DNA of 64,000 bases from Variovorax sp. J22P240 (GTDB taxonomy: Bacteria > Pseudomonadota > Gammaproteobacteria > Burkholderiales > Burkholderiaceae_C), in assembly GCF_030316855.1 (NCBI RefSeq), contig NZ_JASZYR010000007.1:1-64000 (forward strand). The letters are read 5' to 3'. Every line of letters starts with the position of its first letter. The stretch's first letter is position 1. The position numbers and the translations under genes were made by a program. Shown one piece after another: positions 34,886 through 43,862 of the stretch. The notes under the pieces are model-generated. The model worked only from the letters and a program-made list of their open reading frames with translations. It was not told the origin of the DNA and made no database searches.

Positions 34886-35371
34886 TGCGCTTCTTCGACC
34901 CAGGCTGGCCTGCGCGGGTAGTTTCGGTCTGGGCGGGCATCCTTCGGATCGTCGCCGCATCGGACCAAGGGCAAAGGCGGATCCCGAGCAAACGTCTGTG
35001 CGCCATTTCCACTGCGGGTCTCGAGCGGCAGGATGCTCCAGGCCAAAAAAAGACCCGCGCTGGGCGGGTCGAAAGATTGCCTTGAACAATCCCTTGAAGA
35101 AACAAGGGCAGTGTGTTCCTGCGGCCACCAGAAATCGCGGCATTAAGTCACGCATTCGGACCGCAACGTCAGTGTCTACCCCATTTTGGGGATCACTTTA
35201 GTTCTCGTCCGGGGGCGTATGGTGCCCCTGGCGCTCGCCAGGGTCGTGAAGACGCACGTTGCGCGCCCAGCGCGATGTCGCGCCAAGACTGCGAGCGGAC
35301 GTCGTCCGCAGACTGTAGCCCGGCCGCGATGCTGCCGTCGATAGCGCGGGACGTGCACCTGCTTGAGACCG
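34886..35371. other. Gap between two LysR remnants
   Basis: A 486-bp region without a recognisable gene. It contains a minus-strand terminator at 35045-35070 and otherwise Arg-rich spurious frames. It is probably rearrangement debris. Confidence 0.35.
35045..35070 (-). terminator. Rho-independent terminator (minus strand)
   Basis: GACCCGC (35052-35058) pairs with GCGGGTC (35064-35070). On the minus strand the stem is followed by seven T (A-run 35045-35051 on the plus strand). It would end minus-strand transcription arriving from the right, perhaps once that of the LysR pseudogene 300 bp away. Confidence 0.7.
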
Positions 35372-35830
35372 TCAAAGTCCGATGGTCTTGCGAACGCGCG
35401 CGTCGGCTGCCGTCGAGCGCAGACATGCCATCAGTTGTTCGGTTGCAGGCGTTCGACTTCTTCCGCGCAACGTGATCATTCCGACCTGCGGCTTCAGGAT
35501 CTTGAAAAGGCCCTCGCGCTCGAAGTGGCGAGCCACGCCACGTGCCAGGAAACCGCCCGCAGACGCTCACGCACGAACGTCACGAGGAACGAAGCTGTCT
35601 CCACGATGTCGACAGGAGGCGCGAGGCCATGCTTGTAGGACATCGCACGGTGGTCCGATGCTCGGCCGCTGACTTGCCACAGGAACGTTGGTCAGCGAAG
35701 CGCCCGCGGAAAGATTGAGGTTCGACAGGAGCCGGTCCGGCTGCCAATCGAGCCACAACGCCTCGCCCTCGCAAGCTCAGATCGTCGTCGACCATCGCGC
35801 ACTCGTGCGATCGAGCACCAGTGCCAACGC
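35372..35830 (-). pseudogene. Frameshifted LysR-family regulator remnant
   Basis: LysR-like effector-domain pieces occur in different minus-strand frames. They run, in order, from HPALALVLDRTSA via DWQPDRLLSNLNLSAGASLTN and KHGLAPPVDIVETASFLVTF to VARHFEREGLFKILKP ... MITLRGRSRTPATEQLMACL, ending at the TGA at 35372. At least two frameshifts separate them and no helix-turn-helix is visible. It is divergent from the esterase gene, which an intact copy might have regulated. Confidence 0.6.
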
Positions 35831-36047
35831 AGGATGCTGCGACGTCTCTGCCCCCGCCTGTGCGCACAGCGTGTCACCCATGACGAGCCGGGCTATTTGT
35901 ACTTGCCTTCGCGGATCGCGGCCACCGGCATTTCGGCCTACTTTCGCGCAGGTCGTCGGCTCACGGGTCGGTGCCAGCCGCGGCACGCAAAGTGCGTGCA
36001 TGCGAAGCAGCCTCGCGACATTCAATCCATTTCTCTCCTGGTTTCAG

Positions 36048-36956
36048 ATGGCCTCGGAGGCGAGCGCCTCATTCTTCCCCTCGGCATCTTCAGGTTCTGC
36101 AACAGTTCGCTCCGCGCCGATGACGGCGATCCACGACGATCACAGCCTGTATGTGCCGGCGACTGCGCCGCGTCGCGGCGCTCCGCTGGCCGTGATGCTC
36201 CACGGCGCAGGCCAGGATCCGGGGGACTTCGCGGCGGGCACCACGATGAACTTGGCCGCCGAGCGGCATGGCTTCGTCGTTCTCTATCCCGCGCAACCCA
36301 GTAGCGCCAACGCGCACCAGTGCTGGAACTGGTTCGAACCGGCGCACCAGACGCGCAACGCGGGCGATCCTGCGCGCATCGCCGCACTCACCTTGCAAGT
36401 CGCGCGCGAGCAAGGCGTGGATATCGATCGCATCTACGTCGCCGGCTTGTCAGCCGGCGGTGCCATGGCAGCCTTGCTGGGGGACCTTTTCCCTGACGTG
36501 TACGCCGCTGTCGGCGTGCACTCGGGTCTGGCGGCACGCGCCGGGACAGACCTGTCGTCTGGCTTGGCCGCGCTGCGGGGCGCCCCGCGCGAAGCCAGCG
36601 TGCCGCGCGAAATGCCGACGATCGTCTTTCACGGCGACAGAGATGCCGTCGTGCACCCTCTCAATGGAACTCAGGTCATCGAGGCTTCGTTGGGAGCCGA
36701 CTGCGCCTTCGAATCCTGCGAGCACACCGGGCCCGATGGCCGGCAGTTTACCCGTCGCAACTACCTTCATGAGGGCTCGGGCGTGCGCGGCGAGCACTGG
36801 ACTCTGCACGATGCGGCGCACGCGTGGTCGGGTGGAAGCCTCGGAGGGTCCTTTGCCGATCCCCTGGGCCCGGATGCCAGCGAGGAGATGCTGCGCTTCT
36901 TCGAGACACAGCGACGCATTCCATCGCACGGGAGCCGTGCTGCCGATCGCTTTTGA
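36048..36956 (+). CDS. PHB depolymerase / feruloyl-esterase family hydrolase
   Basis: A 302-residue serine esterase of the LpqC/PHB depolymerase group. Signatures: LAVMLHGAGQDPGDFAAGT (oxyanion region), CWNWFEPAHQTRNAGDPARI, the nucleophile elbow AGLSAGGAMAALLGDLFPDVY, YAAVGVHSGLA, FHGDRDAVVHPLNG (catalytic Asp) and HAWSGGS (catalytic His). The usual N-terminal segment of this family is poorly matched before LYVPATAPRRG, and the frame upstream overlaps the LysR remnant. The 5' end may therefore be rearranged; the ATG at 36048 is a best guess and 36120 is possible. Substrate unknown. Confidence 0.8.
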   Translation: MASEASASFFPSASSGSATVRSAPMTAIHDDHSLYVPATAPRRGAPLAVMLHGAGQDPGDFAAGTTMNLAAERHGFVVLYPAQPSSANAHQCWNWFEPAHQTRNAGDPARIAALTLQVAREQGVDIDRIYVAGLSAGGAMAALLGDLFPDVYAAVGVHSGLAARAGTDLSSGLAALRGAPREASVPREMPTIVFHGDRDAVVHPLNGTQVIEASLGADCAFESCEHTGPDGRQFTRRNYLHEGSGVRGEHWTLHDAAHAWSGGSLGGSFADPLGPDASEEMLRFFETQRRIPSHGSRAADRF

Positions 36957-37064
36957 CATGTGCCGTGACGACCAGGATCGCGACAGAAGATGCGAGGTCG
37001 GCTTCGTTGTTTCCGGCGCCTGCAGCGGGCCTCGCCTCGTTCAATACCCTATCCATTCAAGCCC

Positions 37065-37775
37065 ATGATCGGCGTCGTCGTTCCTGCGCACAATGAACAA
37101 GACGTCATCGTGCAATGCATTCGCTGCATTTCTCGGGCAGCGGGACACAATCTGCTCGACGCCGAGCCCGTCGAGCTGGTGGTTGTGACGGACTCCTGCA
37201 CCGACGGCACGGCCGTGCTGGCGGCGCAGGCTGGCGCCACGGTGTTGACCCTTCATGCACGCAACGTGGGCGCAGCGCGCGCGGCCGGCGCTGAGCACCT
37301 GCTCGCAAGAGGCGCCAGATGGCTGGCGTTCACGGACGCCGACACCCTGGTTTCGCCGGGATGGCTCGCCGAACAGCTCGCGTTGCAGGCAGACGCCGTG
37401 TGCGGTACCGTTGACGTCCAGGACTGGTCTCCCCATGGCGTACATGCCGACCTCTTGCGTTCGCACTTCGCGCAAACCTATTTCGACTGCGATGCACATC
37501 GTCATGTCCATGGCGCCAACCTTGGTGTTTCGGCAGCAGCCTACCGTCGCGCGGGCGGCTTTCGCCACCTCTCATGCAGCGAGGACGTCGAACTGGTGAG
37601 CGCCCTCGAGGCCTGCGGGGCCCGCATCGCCTGGAGCTGCCGACCCCGTGTAATCACGAGCGCGAGACGGGTCGCGAGAGCGCCGGGCGGATTCGCGGAT
37701 GCCTTGCTCACTGCGGTCGCGCAGCGGCTCGCGGCCGGTACCCCGCATCTGCCATCACTCGGAACAGCATCGTGA
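37065..37775 (+). CDS. Family 2 glycosyltransferase
   Basis: A 236-residue GT-A fold transferase. It has the N-terminal IGVVVPAHNEQDVIVQCI, the VVVTDSCTDGTAVLA segment, RNVGAARAAGAEHLL, the metal-binding FTDADT and the late GGFRHLSCSEDVEL. It lacks membrane helices. It is followed 5 bp later (or overlapped, if the next gene uses the GTG at 37772) by a DUF421 protein gene, so they form an operon. The acceptor is unknown; small enzymes of this type often glycosylate small molecules or lipids. Confidence 0.88.
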   Translation: MIGVVVPAHNEQDVIVQCIRCISRAAGHNLLDAEPVELVVVTDSCTDGTAVLAAQAGATVLTLHARNVGAARAAGAEHLLARGARWLAFTDADTLVSPGWLAEQLALQADAVCGTVDVQDWSPHGVHADLLRSHFAQTYFDCDAHRHVHGANLGVSAAAYRRAGGFRHLSCSEDVELVSALEACGARIAWSCRPRVITSARRVARAPGGFADALLTAVAQRLAAGTPHLPSLGTAS

Positions 37776-37780
37776 GGGAG

Positions 37781-38266
37781 ATGGCCGAACTCTTCGCGCG
37801 CGAGTTTCCTGTCTGGCACATGGTTGTCCGGGGCACCGTGGTGTATTGGTTCCTGCTGCTGGTCTTTCGCTTTGTGCTGCGCCGTGACGTCGGCTCGATG
37901 GGGGTGGCAGACCTGCTTTTCGTCGTGCTCGTGGCCGATGCCGCCAGCAACGCGATGCAGGGCGAGTACAAGTCGATCAACGATGGACTTGTCTTGCTGG
38001 CCACCCTTGTCGCATGGAACTTCGTGCTTGACTGGTTGAGTTATCGATTCGCGGCCGTGGCCAGGTTTCTCGAGCCCCAGCCGGAGGTCCTGGTGCGGCA
38101 TGGACGCGTCGTGCGCAAGGCCATGAAGCGGGAGATGATCACCATGGAAGAGCTCGAGGGCAAGCTGCGCGAAGCCGGCGTGGAGGCGCTATCGGAAGTT
38201 CGCATCGCACGCTTGGAGGGCGACGGCAAGTTGAGTGTTTTCAAGGTTGATCGATTCGGCCGATAG
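37781..38266 (+). CDS. DUF421 / YetF-like membrane protein
   Basis: A 161-residue protein with two or three N-terminal helices (VVRGTVVYWFLLLVFRFVL; VADLLFVVLVADAASNAM; GLVLLATLVAWNFVLDWL). A cytosolic YetF-type domain follows (LEPQPEVLVRHGRVVRKAMKRE; MEELEGKLREAG; SEVRIARLEGDGKLSV). The family is common and its function is uncertain. ATG at 37781 has GAGGGAG directly adjacent, which is tight; GTG at 37772 overlapping the upstream stop is an alternative start. Confidence 0.88.
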   Translation: MAELFAREFPVWHMVVRGTVVYWFLLLVFRFVLRRDVGSMGVADLLFVVLVADAASNAMQGEYKSINDGLVLLATLVAWNFVLDWLSYRFAAVARFLEPQPEVLVRHGRVVRKAMKREMITMEELEGKLREAGVEALSEVRIARLEGDGKLSVFKVDRFGR

Positions 38267-38655
38267 CCGGCCGACCTCGCCGCGAGAGGACGACGCCCCA
38301 CAACGACCCGCGTCCGATCCATGGCGCGATCGGGTCACCACCCCATGCCGATGGATCCGATCGGGGGACGCGCGCCACGGGCTGAGGCCGCGTCGAGCGG
38401 GCTGTGGAGAACCGGGGAAACGCCGTACAACGCCGAGGGCGTGGCGCAGCAGGCAGAGTGGGTCGCTTTCAACTCGCTCGTCGTGGGAAAGTCAGAGCGC
38501 TCTTGTCCCCGGAGTCGGTGAATGACCCTGTGGATAACACGGTGCGAATCGCGCCGAAGCCGCATGCGGCTTGGATTTCATTGCGATGCCCAACGAACAG
38601 GCACTTCCTTGGACGTCGAACGTGGTTGGACCTGCGCGCCTCCATGGCGGGGGCG
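38267..38655. other. Intergenic region, no gene seen
   Basis: A 389-bp gap. Open frames such as 38321-38521 are short and not protein-like. No repeats or terminator with a T-run were noticed. Confidence 0.35.
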
Positions 38656-39149
38656 TCAGGGTGCGGGTGCGACGCTGACCACATCGAAAGGGAGCGGAGG
38701 CGGCGGGGCCTTCTTCTTGCCGAGCTGGCTGTTCACAGCCATCAATCCGCCCGGGACCGCCGCTGTGCTCGGATGGGTGCAGGCGCGGGTCGGTGAGGCG
38801 TCTTTCGATCCGGCCCCGCGGGCCACCCCGGAGCGAGTCGCACCCTTGCGACGTCGTTGGCTGCGTTGTGCACGATGTTGAGTTCGCCGGCACCTGTGAG
38901 CACCAGGCCATCTCCATTCTTGAGGTCTCCGCTTTCCATGCGCACTTCGGTCACGGCGCGGGTCTGCGTGTCGATGCACCAGAGCCGGCCCGCCACGAGT
39001 TGGATCGTCAGGAACTGTCGGCCGTCAGGCGAGGCCACGCTCCCGTTCAATTTGACGTCGGTCGGTAGGTAGCGGCTCGGCGTGTTGGAGAGCTCGAGCC
39101 AAGGTTTCAATGCGCGGGCGCGCCAAGCCGTTCCGTACCTGATCGGCAC
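38656..39149 (-). pseudogene. Truncated, frameshifted beta-propeller (SMP-30/lactonase-like) gene
   Basis: Protein-like segments on the minus strand shift frame twice. PWLELSNTPSRYLPTDVKLN, then VASPDGRQFLTIQLVAGRLW and NGDGLVLTGAGELNIVHNAA are in one frame; RRLTDPRLHP is in a second; MAVNSQLGKKKAPPPPLPFD then VVSV and a stop at 38656 are in a third. These match the repeats of a six-blade propeller of the SMP-30/gluconolactonase type. The first half of the gene is missing upstream of 39149. Confidence 0.6.
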
Positions 39150-39488
39150 CGGCTTGAACGAATCGGTTGAAAAGGAGAAGTGGGTTCATCGTCTGCGTTC
39201 GAGACGGGCGTGTGACGGTAGGCAGCTTGGCGTTGCCCGACCAGCATCCCGGCAGAAGCCGGCGAGGTGGATGGCGGGACGTATCTGGCAACCGAAACGG
39301 GAGGCTAGACAGCGGGCGGGGACGCTGCTGCCAGGTTCAGGCGCGTGTGGAGCAGGTGCGTCGCATGCACCGACGAGGAAAGCCGCGGATCTCAAGGGCC
39401 CTGGAGATCTTACCCCCGTCATGGCGGCGAAGTCCCACACCAGGGAACGGCAACAGGGTGCACTGTCGCTTCTTTCAGGAGAAAACTC
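39150..39488. other. Intergenic region before the DUF3597 gene
   Basis: A 339-bp gap between the 5' end of the propeller remnant and the DUF3597 start; nothing coding is recognised. The right end should hold the DUF3597 promoter. Confidence 0.35.
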
Positions 39489-39914
39489 ATGGGCATCCTC
39501 AGCAACATCCTCGGCAAGATCTTCCCGTCCTCGCACGCGGCAAACGCCCCGGCATCAGGCTCCGCAGCGTCAACGGCGCCAACGTCCCCAGGAGCGAGCG
39601 CAACCGCGCCTGCCGGCAACACACCCACGTCTCCCGCAGCGCCCGTCGCGATGAGTGAAGTCGACGTCGAAGGGATGCTGGACGGCTTGGCTGCGAAGTC
39701 GAGTGAAAAGCTCAACTGGAAAACGTCGATCGTGGACCTGATGAAGTTGCTTGGCCTCGACAGCTCCCTCGCCGCCAGGAAAGAACTCGCGCAGGAACTT
39801 CACTTTGCCGGCGACGTGAACGATTCGGCCGCTATGAACGTGTGGCTCCACCGGCAGGTGATGACGAAGGTTGCAGCCAACGGGGGCAAGGTGCCCGCAG
39901 ACCTCAAGGACTGA
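39489..39914 (+). CDS. DUF3597 family protein
   Basis: A 141-residue protein starting MGILSNILGKIFPSSHA. An Ala/Pro/Ser/Thr-rich linker follows (residues about 17-55), then the conserved domain VDVEGMLDGLAAKSSEKLNWKTSIVDLMKLLGLDSSLAARKELA to the end. This resembles the phage-like LysM/BON-type small proteins annotated as DUF3597; function unknown. CAGGAG lies 7 bases upstream of the ATG. It stands alone. Confidence 0.82.
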   Translation: MGILSNILGKIFPSSHAANAPASGSAASTAPTSPGASATAPAGNTPTSPAAPVAMSEVDVEGMLDGLAAKSSEKLNWKTSIVDLMKLLGLDSSLAARKELAQELHFAGDVNDSAAMNVWLHRQVMTKVAANGGKVPADLKD

Positions 39915-40123
39915 AGGCGGCGCCGTCCAGCATCCCATCCCGTCGGGCAGCCGTACCACGCAACTGCACCGCCTAGAGGGCTTGGCACCCGCAAGGCGCA
40001 AGCTCTCGCAATCATGAGGTCCGGTGAAAAACGAGGCTGCGCCACCGGTATGAGGGCGAACTACGTGTTGCGTGCACCAAAGGCTTCAGCGAGCGATGGA
40101 AGAAGGCTTGGAAGCTGCCCCGA

Positions 40124-40585
40124 TCAGATGTCGGCCAGATGTCGGGGAAGCAGCGAAGCCGTACCTTGCAAAAGTTCGAATTCTTCATCAGGCAGGTGCA
40201 GGTGCCGCATGTCGAAATGGGAAAGCGTGCCCCAGAGTTCTCCCGACACATGATCGAGCACCGGCACGCTGTGATAGGAGATAACGATTCCCCGCAACGC
40301 GTGCCCGAAGAGGCGAGGGTCGGCGACGGAATTGTCGGTACGAAACGCACGATCCTTCACCACGAACTGGCAGAAACTGCGACTGAACGGAACCACGGCC
40401 AAGAAGTCGGGCCGCATCCGACCGGCCTTGTCGTGAAGGAAAACGTTGTGAAGGAGCGGCCCTGCAAATCGATAAACGGCCGTGAAGCGGTGGGGGACGC
40501 CCTCGTTGAGGTACGCCAAGGCCGCAGCAGGTCCGCTTGTTGCCAATACCGCTGACATCGCATCCAGAGTTCGAATGCTGGTCAT
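40124..40585 (-). CDS. GAF-like sensory domain protein
   Basis: A 153-residue single-domain protein starting MTSIRTLDAMSAVLATSGPA. The body (PHRFTAVYRFAGPLLHNVFL; VPFSRSFCQFVVKDRAFRTD; HALRGIVISYHSVPVLDHVS; WGTLSHFDMRHLHLPDEEFE) fits a GAF fold that ends with a helix. A conserved Cys in SFCQFV may matter for ligand binding. No output domain is attached, so it may act on a partner in trans. I chose the ATG ending at 40585. Confidence 0.65.
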   Translation of the reverse strand: MTSIRTLDAMSAVLATSGPAAALAYLNEGVPHRFTAVYRFAGPLLHNVFLHDKAGRMRPDFLAVVPFSRSFCQFVVKDRAFRTDNSVADPRLFGHALRGIVISYHSVPVLDHVSGELWGTLSHFDMRHLHLPDEEFELLQGTASLLPRHLADI

Positions 40586-41199
40586 GGCGCATGCTAGCAA
40601 CCCAGGTGCCGGGTGGCGCGGGCATTACGAGATTTACCCACGGTCACTTGTTGTATCCGTCATCCCGCTTCACTTCCCGCTTCAGCTTTTCGAAGGCCCC
40701 ACGTTTTGGGTGACGCGATCCCGGTCACCGTGCCTTGGAAACTCGGCAGCCCTTGGGGACAATGAGGCGATGAGCAACCAGGAACACGTCCCGCGGTCCC
40801 CGCGCTGCCGCCTCAAGCAAACACGGTGGCTCACCGCCCCTGGTGATTTGGCTCGAACTGATGGGACAGCAGGCCCCTGACCTTGCTTTCGTCCTCCAGG
40901 ACCGGCAAGGCGCCATCATTGGTCCGCGCGCGGCCGCTGTGGGGATTGCTATCGCCGACGCTCACGCGGCCGGCGAGATGCCGATGTCGAAGGCAATCGA
41001 GTGGCCGCTATCCAAACAACTGGGTGGTCGTCCGAGCCCCACAGTCAAGGGAGTCCGATCAGAGAGACCATTCGCGATCTTCCAGATGCCTCAGGCGCGT
41101 TCGCCCGGCATAGCGAGAAGCAGCTCCTCGTCAATTGCCGTTGCCCGCCGCAGGTCGCGCTCTCACAATGCCCTGTTGAATGATGATCGATCGGTTGAA
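40586..41199. other. Long intergenic region before the FAD monooxygenase
   Basis: A 614-bp region. A frame continuous with the monooxygenase extends back to about 40843, but its sequence (MGQQAPDLAFVLQDRQGAII ... KAIEWPLSKQLGGRP) does not match flavoprotein monooxygenases and lies before the Rossmann start. I see no other gene. It might hold decayed sequence and the monooxygenase promoter. Confidence 0.35.
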
Positions 41200-42381
41200 A
41201 TGGCATCTCGACCAAACGTGCTGATCGTCGGAGGCGGCATTGGCGGCTTGTTTGCCGCCAATGCGCTGATCCGACAGGGGCTGCGTGTTTCGGTTTATGA
41301 ACAGGCGTCCGCACTGGGCGAGATCGGCGCTGGTGTGTTTGTGACACCGAATGCTGTGCGCCACTTGGAGCGTGTGGGCCTCGGGCCCGCCGTCGAGAGA
41401 TGGGGTGCGCGAGTGGGTCCCGGCTCCTACTACTTTCGCCACGACGGTACCCCGATCGCCCCGGTGCAGGTGTCGGATGCCTCCGGTTGGAACGCGACCT
41501 TTGGCATGCACCGCGCCGACTTTGTCGATTTCCTCGCTGCCCACCTGCCCGCCGGGATCGTCCATACCAACCATCGTGCCATCTCCTTCGAGCAGACCGA
41601 CGACCTAGCCCGCGTCAAATTTGGCAACGGCGCCATGGCCGAGGCCGACGTTGTGGTTGCTGCCGACGGAATACATTCCGAACTGCGTTCCTACGTCTTT
41701 CCGCTCTCCAAGCCGGTCTTTCACGGCACCATTTGTTATCGAGGTCTCATTGCCCGGGAGCGCCTGCCGAACTGGCCGATGGACCGCTGGCAAATGTGGG
41801 CCGGACCGTCCAGGCATTTCCTGGTCTTCCCTGTTCGTCACGGAACGATGGTCAACTACGTCGGGTTTGTGCCGACCGATGAGGAAATGAAGGAATCCTG
41901 GTCCGCACCCGGCGATCCAGCGGTGCTGGTCCGCGAGTTCGAAGGCTGGGATCCCCGCATCGCCAGTGTCCTTCAGCAGGTCGACGAGACATTTCGCTGG
42001 GCACTCTACGACCGCGAGCCGTTACTGACCTGGACCAAGGGTCGGTTGACGCTGCTCGGCGACGCGGCACATCCGATGCTTCCGCATCTGGGTCAGGGAG
42101 CCAACCAGGCAATCGAGGACGGCATGGCGCTTGCCACGATTCTGGCCCGGGCGGACACATCAGGAGTAGGGACGTCGCTGCTTGCCTACGAGCGGTTGCG
42201 TCGCAAGCGCGTGGCGGAGATTCAGCTTGGTGCCCGACAGAATGGACTGCGTCTCGACTCTACCGACATCGATCTCAGTGCCCGTGACGCGGCGCTCGCC
42301 GCGCACGCCGAATTCCGCAAGCGCCTCTATACCTACGACGTGGTGCCGGATGCGCACACCGCCGCGGCAGCGCTGCAATAG
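41200..42381 (+). CDS. FAD-dependent aromatic-ring monooxygenase
   Basis: A 393-residue group A flavoprotein monooxygenase of the salicylate / 3-hydroxybenzoate 6-hydroxylase type. Motifs: Rossmann VLIVGGGIGGLFAANAL (5-21), the DG motif VVAADGIHSELR, and the GD motif LLGDAAHPMLPHLGQGANQA followed by EDG. It should use NAD(P)H and O2 to hydroxylate a small aromatic acid. The start at 41200 is the ATG just before the Rossmann fold. It is convergent with a Bug-type binding protein gene and upstream of a hydrolase operon, suggesting a role in the same catabolic route. The substrate is unknown. Confidence 0.9.
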   Translation: MASRPNVLIVGGGIGGLFAANALIRQGLRVSVYEQASALGEIGAGVFVTPNAVRHLERVGLGPAVERWGARVGPGSYYFRHDGTPIAPVQVSDASGWNATFGMHRADFVDFLAAHLPAGIVHTNHRAISFEQTDDLARVKFGNGAMAEADVVVAADGIHSELRSYVFPLSKPVFHGTICYRGLIARERLPNWPMDRWQMWAGPSRHFLVFPVRHGTMVNYVGFVPTDEEMKESWSAPGDPAVLVREFEGWDPRIASVLQQVDETFRWALYDREPLLTWTKGRLTLLGDAAHPMLPHLGQGANQAIEDGMALATILARADTSGVGTSLLAYERLRRKRVAEIQLGARQNGLRLDSTDIDLSARDAALAAHAEFRKRLYTYDVVPDAHTAAAALQ

Positions 42382-42409
42382 GTCTCCTTCGGCGCCTGCA
42401 GGACCCACC

Positions 42410-43375
42410 TCATCTGATCGAACCGGACTTCCGGGCCATGTCCCCCACTCGCTTGAACTCCGCGCGGATCTCGGCAGTAGTCTGCTCGGGTGTGGCATAG
42501 CTCTGCAAGATGCCGAGCGGTGCCAGCCTTGCCGTGACTGCGGGAGCGTTCACCGCCAGCTCGATCGCGCCAACGAGGGCCTTCCTCGCGTCTTCGGGGA
42601 TCCCTGCAGGCGCGAGAAAGCTGAACCAGATGCCGAACAGTTCCTCTTGATAGCCGAGCTCGCGCATCGTGGGGATGTTGACGAACTCGGGAGATCTGCC
42701 CGAAGCGACAAGGCCCCGGAACGCCCCTGACTTGATGTGAGCGCTCAGCGCACCCAGCGCCAGCACGACACCTTCGATGTGTTCTCCGTGCAATGCAACG
42801 ATGGCCGGCGCGGCGCCGGCATACGGAATCCCCACGAGTTCCGCACCCGTGAGCGTGTTGATCAACTGCACGCAGAAATCACCGACGGAGCCCGAGCCGG
42901 GGTGACCAATGCGCACCCGGCCCGGTCTGTTCTTCGAGTATTCGATCAGGTCCGCGAAGCTCCTATGCGGTGAATCACTGCGCACGACCAGGAGCGTTGG
43001 CGTGCGTGAGGCGGTACCGAGCGGCACCAGATCCCGAAGCGCGTCGTAGGTGACCGACTGCGGGTCGAGAACGGCACGAAAGGTCAGCGCGCTGTTTTGC
43101 GCAAACAGAATCGTGTACCCGTCTTTCTTGGCTTGGACCACGCTGTGGGCACCTACAGCGCCCCCTGCGCCGGGACGATTGATCGATAGCACCGGCGTCT
43201 GCAGAAGCCTCGAGATCTCTTCGCCCAAGGTGCGCGCGGCGATGTCCGCAGCGTCACCCGGGGCAAGCGGAACCACGAGATTGATCGGCGCAGTGGGAAA
43301 CGGCAGGGTTTGGCCGGTGGCCGGAAGCCAGATGAGCGCAGAGAACAGAAGAATGAGCCCCGCCAACCATCTCAT
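42410..43375 (-). CDS. Bug/TctC-family solute-binding protein
   Basis: A 321-residue periplasmic binding protein with a signal peptide (MRWLAGLILLFSALIWLPATGQT). Signatures: PINLVVPLAPGDAADIAARTLGEEI (the usual PGG is PGD here), INRPGAGGAVGAHSV, YTILFAQNSALTFR, VRIGHPGSGSVGD, GIPYAGAAPAI, PTMRELGYQEELFGIW. Bug proteins bind carboxylates and are abundant in Burkholderiales, often as orphans without TctAB, as here. The start is the ATG ending at 43375. Location beside the monooxygenase suggests it binds an aromatic or organic acid. Confidence 0.9.
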   Translation of the reverse strand: MRWLAGLILLFSALIWLPATGQTLPFPTAPINLVVPLAPGDAADIAARTLGEEISRLLQTPVLSINRPGAGGAVGAHSVVQAKKDGYTILFAQNSALTFRAVLDPQSVTYDALRDLVPLGTASRTPTLLVVRSDSPHRSFADLIEYSKNRPGRVRIGHPGSGSVGDFCVQLINTLTGAELVGIPYAGAAPAIVALHGEHIEGVVLALGALSAHIKSGAFRGLVASGRSPEFVNIPTMRELGYQEELFGIWFSFLAPAGIPEDARKALVGAIELAVNAPAVTARLAPLGILQSYATPEQTTAEIRAEFKRVGDMARKSGSIR

Positions 43376-43862
43376 GACCAAGATCCCCAATGGAACAGCG
43401 AGTTTCCTGCCAGTTCCGGAGCGTAACAGTGAACGGAACGGTGATGCGGCATTTAAAGGCGGCGATGCGCTGCTGATCTTGGTGACGGCCGCTCTGTGGT
43501 GACCACATTGAGTGGCCAGGTACCCGTTCACCGACCGTGCTAGAGCAGGTGGACCAACCGCCGCTTCTGGCTCCAGCCGTGAGTCGGCACGGTCATTGTT
43601 CATCGGCGCCTGCCTTCGTCGCGCCTCGAAGGACCGCTCCTCGCCGGGTTGGTGAGCTGCCGGCGCAGCGGCGAAAGGCAGCTTCGCACGACATACCTAA
43701 CGTAGGTCGATGGGCGGCGACGGACGGCACAGGGCCCGGTGCTGCCGCTCGCCATCGACTGTCGCATGGCCGGTATGCCGGCGAAAGCCGCCCCATCGGT
43801 TGGTCCGATTCGCACCGAAGCAAGACTTGGCATTGCGCCCTGACTGCATCGAAGCCGCCAGC
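43376..43862. other. Intergenic region, no gene seen
   Basis: This 487-bp gap lies between the start of the Bug gene and the stop of the AraC gene. A GC-rich segment (about 43600-43830) has repeated GCCG/CGGC and ACCGGC motifs and resembles non-coding repeat DNA, but I could not pair it with another copy in the window. The Bug promoter should be near 43380-43450. Confidence 0.35.
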
